Source: JAFAHS01 sp046728175 (GTDB lineage: Bacteria > Desulfobacterota > Binatia > Binatales > Binataceae). From it: a stretch of DNA of 64,000 bases. The notes under the pieces were generated by a model. The model was not told the origin of the DNA and did no database searches. It saw only the letters and a program-made list of their open reading frames with translations. A program made the translations under genes and the position numbers. Within the stretch, counting starts at the first letter, position 1; the number at the start of each line of letters is the position of its first letter. Positions 35,213 through 44,258 of the stretch are shown here, in pieces. The stretch is from assembly GCA_046728175.1 (NCBI GenBank), contig JBKPEA010000080.1, positions 1-64,000 on the forward strand. Reading direction: 5' to 3'.

Positions 35213-35385
35213 CCTTTCCGGACCGCTCGGTCCATAAGTGCTCAGTTTTTGACGCGGCGGCACATGCTTCTCTCTCTCTGTCCCCTTGGAACTCTGCTGG
35301 AGAGCAAAAGCCGCACTGTGGGGTAAAAGAAAAAAAGCAAAGACGAGGACTGCACATCATGTGCTAACGAAGCTTGCAATTGCGG
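35213..35385. repeat. Repeat B unit, copy 2, with GGACCG palindrome
   Basis: CTTTCC plus the palindrome GGACCGCTCGGTCC (35220-35233) plus ATAA and GCTCAGT, then about 150 bases alignable with the 28209 copy (TCTGCTGGAGAGC, TGTGGGGTAAAA, AAGCAAAGAC). It begins where the Lon-like reading frame ends and lies about 250 bases upstream of the secreted-protein gene at 35471. Confidence 0.55.
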
Positions 35386-35470
35386 TGCTTAACGCTAAGC
35401 TTTAAGGCACGTATCCAGAAGTCCGATGGACGCGTCAAGAAGCTCTACGAAAACGAACGGGAGGTTCAAC

Positions 35471-36088
35471 ATGGGTCGATCGAAATTGAAAAAGTTGGGT
35501 TTTCTCTGGGTAATTGCCGTTGCAATTTCAGTCTTGCCGATCAACGTGGCTCGAGCCGCGGATAACCTCAAAATCCGCTGGGACATCATCAGCGTTGATT
35601 TCGCCACGACCCCTATCACTGTCTCGCCCGGGGGACACGCAACAGCGATCGCCAACGATGGAACGAGTATTACACTGACCGGTTCCGGAACGTTTCGCTC
35701 CAATTCCGGAAAGCCCAGAATGTTACCGGGGGAGGAACCTGGGAGAATTTTGCCCAAGATGGCGTCACGGTGACCGGCAGTGGAAGCTATGAGGTCACGG
35801 GTTTTGTAAGTTTTGTCCTAGCGCCAGCCCCCAACCCTACGGCCCCCCCTCATCGACAATGTCTGCACGGACTGCCCGCTTCGTTCGGGCTTGGCCGTTC
35901 TGCGTATTGCTTATTCAGATGGAGGCGAGGGGGTACTGGTCGTAAGCTGCAATGCGCCCGGCGAGGGGACCCCCGCGTCGGTCTTCGAAGGGATCACTGT
36001 TACGAAGGATTTCATCGACTACTGGAACCGGCATAACCCTGTCCCGGGCGTCGACGGAAACCGCACCTCGTTTCATATCCTGCCATAG
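35471..36088 (+). pseudogene. Secreted hypothetical protein with two frameshifts
   Basis: The ATG at 35471 follows GGAGG. Signal peptide: LKKLGFLWVIAVAISVLPIN with likely cleavage after ARA. The mature part reads IRWDIISVDFATTPITVSPG and AIANDGTSITLTGSGTF. After a shift near 35715 it reads AQNVTGGGTWENFAQDGVTV and GSGSYEVTGFVSFVLAP. After a second shift at the seven-C run near 35846-35852 it reads DNVCTDCPLRSGLAVLRIAY, DGGEGVLVVSCNAPG and ends SFHILP. Restored length is about 205 residues. This is a beta-rich, threonine- and glycine-rich secreted protein, family not recognised. It is first in a row of three exported proteins ending with the haloperoxidase. Both breaks may be sequence indels. 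Confidence 0.6.
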
Positions 36089-36197
36089 GCAGGTCGGAGG
36101 GAGCGGTCGCCTACTGAGCGGCCGATTCTTCCCTCAGGACGTCCCATATCTAGGGCTTGCTTTGGGTAAAAGCGTCGGCCCAGGAGGAGAAACAGTG

Positions 36198-36686
36198 ATG
36201 AACTACAAAAAACTTGTGCTCGCAGTTTTGATCTTGTTGCTGATCGATCCCCGACTACTGTGGGGAGGGGCCAAAGGAGGCGGAGGAATAACGGTTCATG
36301 GGGCTGGAACAAGCATCCTGACCGGAGGGGGGCCCGGGACTACGCCGATCATCACCAAGCTAGGCATAAACTTCGAGAATGGGTCCGGGCATTTCGACTG
36401 TCTCGCACTCATGCCCACCCCGCCGGCCGGAACGCAGGGCAGCGGGAGCTTCGACAACAACATCATGTACGTCACGGGGCCGATCACCGGGGCCAGCCTC
36501 CAAGGTGAATCGGTGGTCTTGACTGGGTCTGCGACAGTTACCGGCGTCGGGGCGGGAACGAATAAGCCGTTCACAGTAACCGCGGACCGTGGTGGACCTG
36601 GAGCTAAAGTTGTACTGGAAGTGTCGGGCCTGACGTTCGTGGAAACCCTCTTGGAGGGTGCGATTGTCTTTCCGGGCGGGGAATAA
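36198..36686 (+). CDS. Secreted glycine-rich hypothetical protein
   Basis: A 162-residue exported protein. Signal peptide: KLVLAVLILLLIDPRLLWGG after MNYK. The mature part is rich in G, T and S with beta pattern: TVHGAGTSILTGGGPGTTPI, GSGHFDCLALMPTPPAGTQG, MYVTGPITGASLQGESVVLT, KVVLEVSGLTFVETLLEGAI. A single Cys remains in FDCLALMP. AGGAGGAG lies 7 bases before the ATG at 36198; the longer upstream open frame is a shadow of the previous gene. No recognised family. It sits between the frameshifted secreted protein and the haloperoxidase on the same strand, with 110-165 base gaps, so cotranscription is possible. Confidence 0.7.
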   Translation: MNYKKLVLAVLILLLIDPRLLWGGAKGGGGITVHGAGTSILTGGGPGTTPIITKLGINFENGSGHFDCLALMPTPPAGTQGSGSFDNNIMYVTGPITGASLQGESVVLTGSATVTGVGAGTNKPFTVTADRGGPGAKVVLEVSGLTFVETLLEGAIVFPGGE

Positions 36687-36850
36687 ATCACATAGTTACG
36701 CCGCAAAGGGGTGTGGTCGTGGGTCGCGTACCATCGATTCGGTCCCGATTACACCTCTTTGTGTGAACGACCAATTGGAAAAAGATACAAGGTCCAGAAG
36801 AAACGTGGACCGGCGTCCGCTCTGCTCTCTGCTTTCAAAAAAGGACGGGT

Positions 36851-38557
36851 ATGGTCACCCAGCATTCAATCCCTTGTTCGACCAAAATCAATTCTAAAAA
36901 CCCGGGAAAGACGCGCCGTGAGTTGTTCAAGATCGGTGGAATGATTGCCGCGGCCACCGGTGCTGTATCGCTGCTCGGGTCAGACGCCCAAGCGTCCGCG
37001 ATGAAAGGGAGCTGCGACCCTAAGGTCGGAAAGGGTCCTTCGGATGATCGGATCAAGGAGTCCTATGACCTGCGAGTCGATGCGGCCAAACTGGAACTCA
37101 AACTGGGAACAGTCGCGCATCCGACCAATGCTGACGAGGCGCAATTTCCGAACGGGATAGCCAATTTCTCGAAGGGCCTTCCGCACGATCAGTTCGGCGA
37201 AACCGATGTGACAACTTATCAGAACTACTTGACGGCGCTCGGTGCTGGCTCACAAGCGGCACTGGAAGCGCTCACGCTGGGAGGGACGGTGCCGTTGGTT
37301 GATCCTCTGGCCGGCTTGGCATTCGATCTGGAAGGAACCGATTCGCATCAACTCACAATTCCGCCTGCGCCCTCCTTCTCGAGCGCTCAGCGCGCCGCTG
37401 AGACGGTCGAGGTCTATTGGCAGGCCGTTCTTCGCGACCTGCCCTTTTCACGGTATCCAAGCGACCCGATCGCACAACAGGCGGCCGCCGAGCTATCCGG
37501 ACTCCCCGCGTTTCCGGGCCCGCGCGACACTCAGGGCCAGGTCACCGGCGCCACCCTGTTTCGCGGCTTTACAGTGGGCGATCTGATCGGGCCATATGTT
37601 TCGCAACTTTTGCTCAAGCCATTCTCGTATGGTGCCGTCGTGATCGGTTCCGGTTATAAGACTGAACTTCCGCTCTCGCTGGGTGGTTCCGATCATTTGA
37701 TCACTTTCACCGACTGGCTTTCATGCGAGAATGGTGTTGTACCCTCAGCGGTGGTTCATCCAGACCCGACGCCACGTTTCCCGCGCCTGGGCCGCGACCT
37801 CGGAGTGTATGCCCACGTGGATACGCCGTACGAAGCGTATTTCAATGCGGCGCAAATGCTCGCTGCTTCGGGCGTACCCCTCAATCCCGCCAACCCTTAC
37901 GTAAAGAGCAAGACCGAATCCGGGTTCGCAACCTTCGGCACACCGCACCTTCTTGCGTTGTTGGGCGAAGTGTCAAGCCGTGCGCTAAAGGCCGTGTGGT
38001 ATGGAAAATGGTACGTGCATCGGGTTATCAGACCCGAAGAGCTTGGAGGCCGTATCCATCTGAACCTGACCGGTCAAAAGAACTATCCAATCGATGCCTC
38101 GGTTCTGGACTCAAAGGCGGTACAAGAGGTTTTCGCCCGCAACCATACCTACCTGCTCCCGCTTCAGTACCGTGAGGGCTGCCCGCAGCACCCATCGTAC
38201 GCGCAGGGGCACGGGGTTATCGCGGGCGCGTGTGTCACGATCCTCAAGTGGTTCTTCGACGAAAGCTTCGTCATTCCGGAGCCGGTCGTGCCTAGCGATG
38301 ACGGAACGGAGCTCCTCCCCTACGAGGGTTCGGACGCATCCCAAATGACACTCGGGAGTGAAGCCAACAAGCTTGCGAGTAACATCGGAATAGCCCGAAA
38401 TTTTGCAGGTGTGCACTATCGATCTGACTATGATCAGGGCCTGATCCTGGGCGAGGCTCTGGCGATAAGCATCCTGCGCGATCAGGCGGCGACCTATTCT
38501 GAAAGCTACCGGGGCTTCACGTTCACCAAGTTTGACGGCACCACGGAGACCGTATGA
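36851..38557 (+). CDS. Tat-exported vanadium-dependent haloperoxidase
   Basis: A 568-residue vanadate haloperoxidase of the bromoperoxidase-like PAP2 superfamily. Tat signal: KTRRELFKIGGMIAAATGAV (twin Arg at about 22-23). All vanadate-pocket elements are visible: KWYVHRVIRPEELGG (Lys and Arg, about residue 383-395), HPSYAQGHGVIAGAC (P-S-x3-G-H, about 445-455) and NFAGVHYRSDYDQGLILGEA (His ligand and Arg, about 517-525). The substrate-side segment ETVEVYWQAVLRDLPFSRY is typical of bacterial members. Such enzymes use H2O2 to oxidise bromide, iodide or chloride to hypohalous acid in the periplasm, halogenating organics or acting in defence. Start ATG 36851 lacks a strong ribosome binding site. 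Confidence 0.9.
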   Translation: MVTQHSIPCSTKINSKNPGKTRRELFKIGGMIAAATGAVSLLGSDAQASAMKGSCDPKVGKGPSDDRIKESYDLRVDAAKLELKLGTVAHPTNADEAQFPNGIANFSKGLPHDQFGETDVTTYQNYLTALGAGSQAALEALTLGGTVPLVDPLAGLAFDLEGTDSHQLTIPPAPSFSSAQRAAETVEVYWQAVLRDLPFSRYPSDPIAQQAAAELSGLPAFPGPRDTQGQVTGATLFRGFTVGDLIGPYVSQLLLKPFSYGAVVIGSGYKTELPLSLGGSDHLITFTDWLSCENGVVPSAVVHPDPTPRFPRLGRDLGVYAHVDTPYEAYFNAAQMLAASGVPLNPANPYVKSKTESGFATFGTPHLLALLGEVSSRALKAVWYGKWYVHRVIRPEELGGRIHLNLTGQKNYPIDASVLDSKAVQEVFARNHTYLLPLQYREGCPQHPSYAQGHGVIAGACVTILKWFFDESFVIPEPVVPSDDGTELLPYEGSDASQMTLGSEANKLASNIGIARNFAGVHYRSDYDQGLILGEALAISILRDQAATYSESYRGFTFTKFDGTTETV

Positions 38558-38650
38558 GTCGATCGAGAGAATTGAGACCGGGAGGCCATTGTTCTTACCC
38601 AGACGTGGCTCGGTCTGCCAAGAGCGCGCGGCGTTGCGCCCGTCACAATT

Positions 38651-38674
38651 CTTTCTGGACCGCTCGGTCCATAA
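38651..38674. repeat. GGACCG palindrome, copy 3 (short)
   Basis: CTTTCTGGACCGCTCGGTCC followed by ATAA; the palindrome is 38657-38670. Only the core is conserved; the 150-base downstream part of repeat B is absent. It sits just upstream of a TPR-domain remnant. Confidence 0.55.
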
Positions 38675-38689
38675 CTATCCAGTCTTACC

Positions 38690-38968
38690 CGCGGGCGCTG
38701 TTCCATCTGGTCCAGTTTTATATTGGGCGGATGCGACTGGGCGAGGCGTGCGAGCTTGCCGCTGAGGTTTTTGAAAAGGCATCGCAGCAGACCCACGATC
38801 CCTACTCAACGCAACCGCTCAATACAATGTCGGTGAAGCTTCATTTTGGTCCGGTGAACTAAGGAAATCGAGAGAATACCTGGATCGCGCAAGGGAACTT
38901 TTTGATCAGATCCCTGCGGATGCCGGTCGTTCGATGAGCTTCGCATCGAATGGCCTGAAAAGAGGATG
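38690..38968 (+). pseudogene. TPR fragment of an AAA/cyclase-type regulator
   Basis: The plus strand reads RALFHLVQFYIGRMRLGEAC, ELAAEVFEKASQQTHDPY and, after a shift, TFGELRKSREYLDRARELFD. These are consecutive helices of the TPR region found in adenylate-cyclase-like AAA regulators (ALF.LW.FY..RG....A.ELA..LL..A, then LG....AREHLERA..L.D). No start, ATPase or catalytic domain is attached. Together with the tail at 41786 it suggests a larger regulator gene was deleted or scrambled here. Confidence 0.5.
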
Positions 38969-39097
38969 AGCTTGTCGGGACTACCGAATCACTCCTGCTG
39001 CAAAGTCCCGAGAGAGGCAAACTTGTGCCGGGGCAGGTTGCAGAAACTTTCTCAGTTGCTCTAGAGTCGCGATCTCCCGGCGCCGCGCCGCTCCATC

Positions 39098-40351
39098 ATG
39101 AGGACGGAAGACTCCGCACGACATTGGATTATTATCGGAGTGCTGTTCGTCTCGTGGTTCATGATATGGGGCGGCGGCGCCAATACAGGCCCAGTTTTTT
39201 TCATTCCGGTGCTGAAGACCTTCGGCTGGAGCCGGACGCGGCTCTCCTTCGGATATGCGGTCGCCGCCTTCAGCGCGGGCGCAGCCGGTCCGCTGATTGG
39301 ATGGCTGGTCGATCGATTCGACGTCCGCAAGGTGATGGTCGCTGGCGTGGCGACGCTGGTATGCGGGTACCTCGCGCTCGCGCGGACGCACGCCTATGGC
39401 CAGTTCGTCCTGATCAACCTGGGACTGGGACTTGCGTTCGTCGCGTGTACTGGAATCCCGGCATCGAAAGTGGTGGCTAACTGGTTCGAGGCGCGGCGCG
39501 GAATGGCGATGGGCGTTACGCTTTCGGGCGCCTCGATCGGCGGCGCAATACTGACGCCCGTTATGGCGCGTGTAATCACGAGCTACGGATGGCGCGGTGC
39601 GTATGTCATGTTGGCGACGCTCATCGGGGCGATCACGATACCGCTGCTGATCGTATTTCTCCGCTCGCGACCGGACGTAGAAGCTGCGCCGGGGAGCGCA
39701 GAGCACGAGGGCGCGCCCACGGCTCCGATCGCGCTGGCCGGACTTGAAATAAAGGAAGCGCTCTTTGCACGCTCGCTATGGCTGATCGCGCTCGCGCAAT
39801 TCATCACCTTCTCGCTCTGGTCAGGACTTGGGCAGCATTTCGTCGCCTACCTGGTAGGTATCGGATACACGTCCGAGTTCTCATCGAAGATGCTGGGGCT
39901 ATTCTACCTGATAACCACCGGCGGGACCGTGTTGTCTGGACCGATCTCAGATCGAATTACGGCACGATATGCCTTCGCGCTGACATCGATCTTGAGCGCC
40001 CTCTCGATGCTGCTGCTGCTCGGATCGCGCGAGATAGCGGCGCTGGCGGCCTACGTGGCGGTCGGCGGGATGATGTGCGGCGCCAGCGGCGTTCTGATGC
40101 CGCTGCTGATTCTCGAGGCGTTAGGTATGAGGCGCTACGGAGCGCTGATGGGGATCTCCGGCATTTTCGGTACGCTCGGCTTTGCCGCCGGTCCGGTCGT
40201 CACGGGCCGAATTTTCGATGTGACCGGCAGCTACGCGGGGGCGTTGTGGATGTTCGCGGCGGCGATGGTAGTGTGCACTTTGGCGGCGCTCGCCTGTCGC
40301 AGCTTTGAGGCTGCGATCGCGCCGGCCGCGGCCGCATCGGCGGTTGCGTGA
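39098..40351 (+). CDS. MFS transporter (oxalate/formate-antiporter-like)
   Basis: A 417-residue, 12-helix major-facilitator transporter. Seen: helix 1 WIIIGVLFVSWFMIWGGGAN, loop 2-3 motif GWLVDRFDVRKVMVAG (MFS signature G...DR.G.R), ARRGMAMGVTLSGASIGGAI after helix 4, the central loop about residues 195-220, helix 7 onward SLWLIALAQFITFSLWSGLG, and GPISDRITARYAFALTSILS as the second-half signature. It probably exports or imports organic acids across the inner membrane; the closest type by eye is the monocarboxylate/oxalate-formate branch. The ATG at 39098 starts right at the conserved region; no strong ribosome binding site. Single gene. Substrate not assignable. Confidence 0.88.
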   Translation: MRTEDSARHWIIIGVLFVSWFMIWGGGANTGPVFFIPVLKTFGWSRTRLSFGYAVAAFSAGAAGPLIGWLVDRFDVRKVMVAGVATLVCGYLALARTHAYGQFVLINLGLGLAFVACTGIPASKVVANWFEARRGMAMGVTLSGASIGGAILTPVMARVITSYGWRGAYVMLATLIGAITIPLLIVFLRSRPDVEAAPGSAEHEGAPTAPIALAGLEIKEALFARSLWLIALAQFITFSLWSGLGQHFVAYLVGIGYTSEFSSKMLGLFYLITTGGTVLSGPISDRITARYAFALTSILSALSMLLLLGSREIAALAAYVAVGGMMCGASGVLMPLLILEALGMRRYGALMGISGIFGTLGFAAGPVVTGRIFDVTGSYAGALWMFAAAMVVCTLAALACRSFEAAIAPAAAASAVA

Positions 40352-40558
40352 GCTGGTCGCGCCGAGCGCGATTCAGGTGTATCGGGTGTTTAATCGCAAT
40401 CAGGACTCGGTACCGTTCGGTGCGGCGGGTTGAGTTAGTACCGGTGTGTGCGAAGCCGCCGTCCACGAACACACCTGCGATCGTCGGTAAGGCGACGGCG
40501 ATCCTCGTCATCGCGCTCTGCATCGGCGGCGAATCGGGTCACTCGCAGGGAGGAAGTC

Positions 40559-41196
40559 ATGCTTCGATTAAAGCATTTCGAGGCGACATTTGCCGCCGCC
40601 GTTGTCGGCTTCTTGGCGAGCTATGCCTGCGCGCAGGAGTTTACCGCCGACTTGAAAGGCGTCAACGAAATCGGGTCGATACCTTCCGGCGCCACCTACG
40701 CTCAGAGCTACACCGGTGCGTCCTGTCCAACGGCAACGGTAAGGTAAAGCTCGATCTAGATCAAAATGCCGGCACGATAGCCTACACGCTGACCTACTCG
40801 AACGTCGGCACCACGCCACCGCAAACGGGCACGGTGTCCCAGGCCCACATCCACTTTGGCAAGTCGCGAGATTCCGGCGGCATCCTCGTGTTCTTCTGTG
40901 CCAATATAGCGCTGCCTCCGACGTTTAACGGGCCAACTCCTCAGAGTTGCCCTCCGAATAGCGGAACAGTGTCCGGGACGTGGACCACGGCTGACGTCCA
41001 AGCGATCCCGGGGCAGAACGTTGTGCACGGCGACTTCAACGCACTGGTGGACGCGCTCGAATCCGATACGGCCTATGCGAATGTCCATACCATGCCCTTG
41101 CCGGGGGGAACGAACACGGCTTATCCGGGGGGCGAGATCCGCGGGCAAGTCCATCTGGCAAAAGAAGAGAAAGAGCACCACGATCAGGGCGATTAA
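40559..41196 (+). pseudogene. CHRD-domain secreted protein, one frameshift
   Basis: The ATG at 40559 has GGGAGGAAG upstream. Signal peptide: LKHFEATFAAAVVGFLASYA ending CAQ. Then EFTADLKGVNEIGSIPSGAT, the start of a CHRD domain (pattern F.A.L.G..E.P). The frame breaks near 40725 (CGTCCTGTCCAACGG); the next frame continues SNGNGKVKLDLDQNAGTIAY, TLTYSNVGTTPPQTGTVSQA, HIHFGKSRDSGGILVFFC, YANVHTMPLPGG and GGEIRGQVHL to a stop at 41196. Restored length is about 210 residues. CHRD domains are extracellular beta-folds of unknown function first noted in chordin. The histidine-rich motifs (HIHFG, NVHT) could bind metal, which is inference only. Confidence 0.75.
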
Positions 41197-41355
41197 TCAA
41201 ATCGTCTTTGGCGTTGTCTTCCTCGCAGCGAAGGTCCGCAAAGGGTCGAACCGTGCCGCTCGATCTCGGTCCCACGAATGGCCGGAATCGGCGCTACTTC
41301 GCCATTGGGGCCGTCGGCCATCGACGTTTTCGTCATTGCACCGCTCTCCTGATCG

Positions 41356-41760
41356 TTGCAACCTTGTGTGGCGGGGTTGGTGGCGGCGATACAGCGGATG
41401 TCACACCACCTTGTCCTCACTGCGGCCCAGCACCAGGGTGCGCGGATTATCATAGAGGCAGCCAAGGGTCATTCCACCAAACCAGCGAACGCCCGCTCGT
41501 GGCCGTCGAGCAGAGTTGCCAGACGTTCGTTGGATAGCCGCGCGCGAACAGGCGGCGCGAATACCCGAGGGTGAGCACGAACAGGTGCACCGTCTCGCGC
41601 TGCTCGCCGATAAAGACTTGGTCCGCAGTCGACCTCAGCCTGCTCGCTCGGGCCGGTCTCAAACCGCAGGGTCGCAAGCTCTGGCCACTGGCGCTTCAGT
41701 CCGTGTGGCCGCGAAAAGCGCCGCCACGCGACCACGAGCCTCGCGATGCTGCTTCACGAC
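41356..41760 (-). pseudogene. IS21-family transposase (IstA) remnant
   Basis: The minus strand carries pieces of an IS21 IstA catalytic core split over two frames: LRFETGPSEQAEVDCGPS, VFIGEQRETVHLFVLTLGYS, RRLFARGYP, NERLATLLDGHERAFAGLVE and LYDNPRTLVLGR. This is the DDE region around the first catalytic Asp (QAEVD) and the second (LYDNPRT). At least two frameshifts and loss of both termini make it inactive. No inverted repeats were found. It marks past mobile-element activity next to the integrase remnant. Confidence 0.7.
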
Positions 41761-41785
41761 ACCCGACGCCGCGAAAAGGCGCGCG

Positions 41786-41968
41786 ATGCTCGCGGACATC
41801 TACAACTGGTTCACCGAGGGCTTCGACACCGCCGACCTCAAGGACGCCAAGGCGCTGCTCGAGGACTTGAGTGCGAGGCATTACTATCTTTCGATGGCAG
41901 CTGACGGCCGCAAGGAGGGGGTGAGGCCTGTGGCGAGGCTTGAGAGCGACCGCGGCGGCTACTCATAA
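41786..41968 (+). pseudogene. C-terminal tail of an AAA/cyclase-type regulator
   Basis: MLADIYNWFTEGFDTADLKD followed by AKALLEDL is the well-known C-terminal signature of large adenylate-cyclase-like AAA/TPR regulators (LAEIYGWFTEGFDTADLKEAKALL.EL). Only this end is present, directly after the IS21 remnant. It may be the 3' end of the same lost gene whose TPR piece lies at 38690. A decayed fragment. Confidence 0.5.
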
Positions 41969-43135
41969 GCTTTCAGTACCTGACCCGGAGGTGCCGCGAA
42001 TATCTCGGGCTCAAGGACACGCGCGAGAATCGGCGCATGGCTGCAAGGATCGTCAGGCACATCGAGCTCGAGCTGGCCGAGGGCAAGTTCGATTACGGGA
42101 CGAAATTCCCACTTAGCAGAAACCTGGAGCGTCTTGGACTGAAGAAGTACAGCGCGCCGGTGCCTTCCCTCGTTGATTTCGGCCAAGCTTGGATTGAAGA
42201 GCGTCGCGCCTCGGGCAGAATCACTGATGCGACCGCCTACGACTATCGTCGCATCTTTGAAGCCCACGTTCTTCGCTCAGATCTCAGCGCGAAGCAACTT
42301 GACGAGATTCACGACAGCCACATCAACGCGCTGATTGGAGAGCTCCGCGCGAGGCCGGGGATTCACAAGGGCTCAACGCTCGGACCGAGACGGATCAACA
42401 GGACACGCGGTTTGCTTCATTCGATCTTTGTCACGGCGCAAAGGCGGAAACTGGTTTCGGAGAATCCGGTTGCCCACGTCGAGAAACTGCGCGAACGCAA
42501 ACCGGCCGTCGATCCGCTGACGCTCGACGAAATAAAAGAGCTACTCTCGGTCGCAACGAGACAGGAACACGCGATCTTCGCGACGCTGATCTTCGCGGGC
42601 CTCCGTCCGAGCGAGCTTCTCGCGCTGCGCCGTCAAAACCTCAACACGATCGCGGTGTGATCATTGTCGGCCGGAATCTTACCCGGTACGGCGAAGGCCT
42701 CCTAAGACCTCGTGCAGCGAGCGTGAAGTGGACATGCTCGCGCCCGTACGAGCGGCGCTCGCAGAGCAACAGGCGAGAGTCGAGCTTAAGAGCACGCTTG
42801 TTTTCTGCGACCGCGCTGGCGACCATCTGAGCCTTAAGGAGCATGGTTCCGATCGCTCCGCTTCGCGCGGCTGCGTGAGCGTCCCCTCTACCAGTGTCGG
42901 CACACTTTTGCCACATTGCTTCTTTCCGAGGGGCTTAACCCGCTGTACGTGGCCAATCAGATGGGCCATTCGACGGTCGCAATGGTCATTCGTCATTACG
43001 CCCGCTGGACGCGCAAACCCGATCGCGACGACGCCGAGCGCGTGGAGCGATCGTTGGCGGCGGCGGGGCTTCTCCCGCCAAAAATGCCAGAAATTTGCCA
43101 GAAAATGGTAGACTCCGACTTATCGACCGGGCATA
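41965..43135 (+). pseudogene. Tyrosine recombinase/integrase, frameshifted
   Basis: Order: N-terminal arm-binding piece CREYLGLKDTRENRRMAARI, core-binding domain WIEERRASGRITDATAYDYR, then catalytic box I LIFAGLRPSELLALRRQNL (first Arg). After shifts near 42660-42700 come VGRNLTRYGEGL and SEREVDMLAPVRAALAEQQA. After a further shift near 42840 comes box II, LYQCRHTFATLLLSEGLNP (H-x-x-R region) and YVANQMGHSTVAMVIRHYAR with the catalytic Tyr. All catalytic residues survive as sequence but at least three indels break the frame. It ends about 60 bases before tRNA-Ser, a typical attachment target. Probably the relic of a phage or island integrase. Confidence 0.75.
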
Positions 43136-43191
43136 GTGATTCGGCGCAAGTTCGCGGAATTGCGAAGGAAATTGGCAATGCGGAGAGGTGG

Positions 43192-43274
<83 letters not shown>

Positions 43275-43368
43275 AATAAGGTCCAAGACCGTTGGGTCTT
43301 GACCCCAAAGAATTTGCAATATTGCCGGACGCTCGTCCCCGCGCGACTTGGTATCCCAAACACCAACT

Positions 43369-44121
43369 TTAACACGAGTCGAGATCGACCCTGATGCGCA
43401 TTGTTTGGTGACCTCCGCCTGGCAACGGTCGAATGACGGTCAGATAGACTGAGTCTCCCGGCTTGAGAGCGCGCATAGCCTTTCGAAATTCGTTGACATC
43501 GCGGACCCTAGTGTCGTCCACGGCCAACACCAGGTCTCCGCCCATGCCGAGAGCGCCGGAGCGCTCGAGAAGTGGCAACACGAGCAGCTCCACGGGTCCA
43601 AGGAGCACGCCGCCGATTCCACCCGCGATGCCCAGCGCGGTCGCCGGAGTTTTGCCACGCAAGCCACTGTGCGCTGCCCCGCGGCCGGGATCAACACTGA
43701 CCACCTCGAGCCCGTGCTCCTCCATGCCGCGATAGCATTTGGTCGTGTATTCCAAGACCGCGCCCAAGCAGGGGGGCGAAAACGTGTCGTCTGCGTGCGG
43801 TCGAAAATCCCGCTGGTCTATGTCGACCGTATCTGATGGTTTGAATTGCCGCTGCTCGTTTGTGTTGGACGATTGCGGATTTGCCGCGCTCATCCCTGGC
43901 TGCGGTGCGAGTTCACCGGTCTTTGACCCCCCGCCTTGAGGCGCAAGTTCGAGCGCGGTCGACTCACCGGATTGAGAACTCAATCCATGAGAAGTAGCTG
44001 GTGCTTGCTGGGAGGCGACGAGCGGGGCTTCGCGGTCGATTGTGTCGCTGGCGTCGACTTCGCCGCCGGCAAGGGTGAAAGCCAGGGCCGAGCAACCCAC
44101 GAGAAGAAACCGGCACCGCAT
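43369..44121 (-). CDS. Exported PDZ-domain protein
   Basis: A 250-residue protein with a signal peptide (CRFLLVGCSALAFTLAGGEV; a lipobox-like VGCSA is possible). It has a long polar Q/S/P-rich linker (about 25-95) and a PDZ-like fold (about 115-250): LEVVSVDPGRGAAHSGLRGK, GMGGDLVLAVDDTRVRDVNE and FRKAMRALKPGDSVYLTVIR. A hydrophobic insert TALGIAGGIGGVLLGPVELL interrupts the PDZ and could be a membrane helix or part of the groove. No protease domain is attached, so it probably acts as an adaptor in the envelope. GGGAGA precedes the ATG. It follows the copper amine oxidase on the same strand but with a separate 137-base gap. Confidence 0.75.
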   Translation of the reverse strand: MRCRFLLVGCSALAFTLAGGEVDASDTIDREAPLVASQQAPATSHGLSSQSGESTALELAPQGGGSKTGELAPQPGMSAANPQSSNTNEQRQFKPSDTVDIDQRDFRPHADDTFSPPCLGAVLEYTTKCYRGMEEHGLEVVSVDPGRGAAHSGLRGKTPATALGIAGGIGGVLLGPVELLVLPLLERSGALGMGGDLVLAVDDTRVRDVNEFRKAMRALKPGDSVYLTVIRPLPGGGHQTMRIRVDLDSC

Positions 44122-44258
44122 ACGGTTCTCCCGGAAAGCCTTGCTGCCGTAGACGGTATCACCGGCGCCTCACAATGTAAAAAAGAGAACTGCGCAACTC
44201 TCGCCCATTGCGAGAAACCGTCCCGCTTTGCGCGCTGACTCGATTGACGACGACGGCG

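Noticed and set aside
34569..35360. 263-codon minus-strand frame
   Set aside because: Antisense of the decayed Lon-domain gene, serine/arginine-rich with no family motif.
42655..42662. TGA ending the first integrase frame as a Sec codon
   Set aside because: The downstream similarity is in other frames and further indels follow; integrases are not known selenoproteins.
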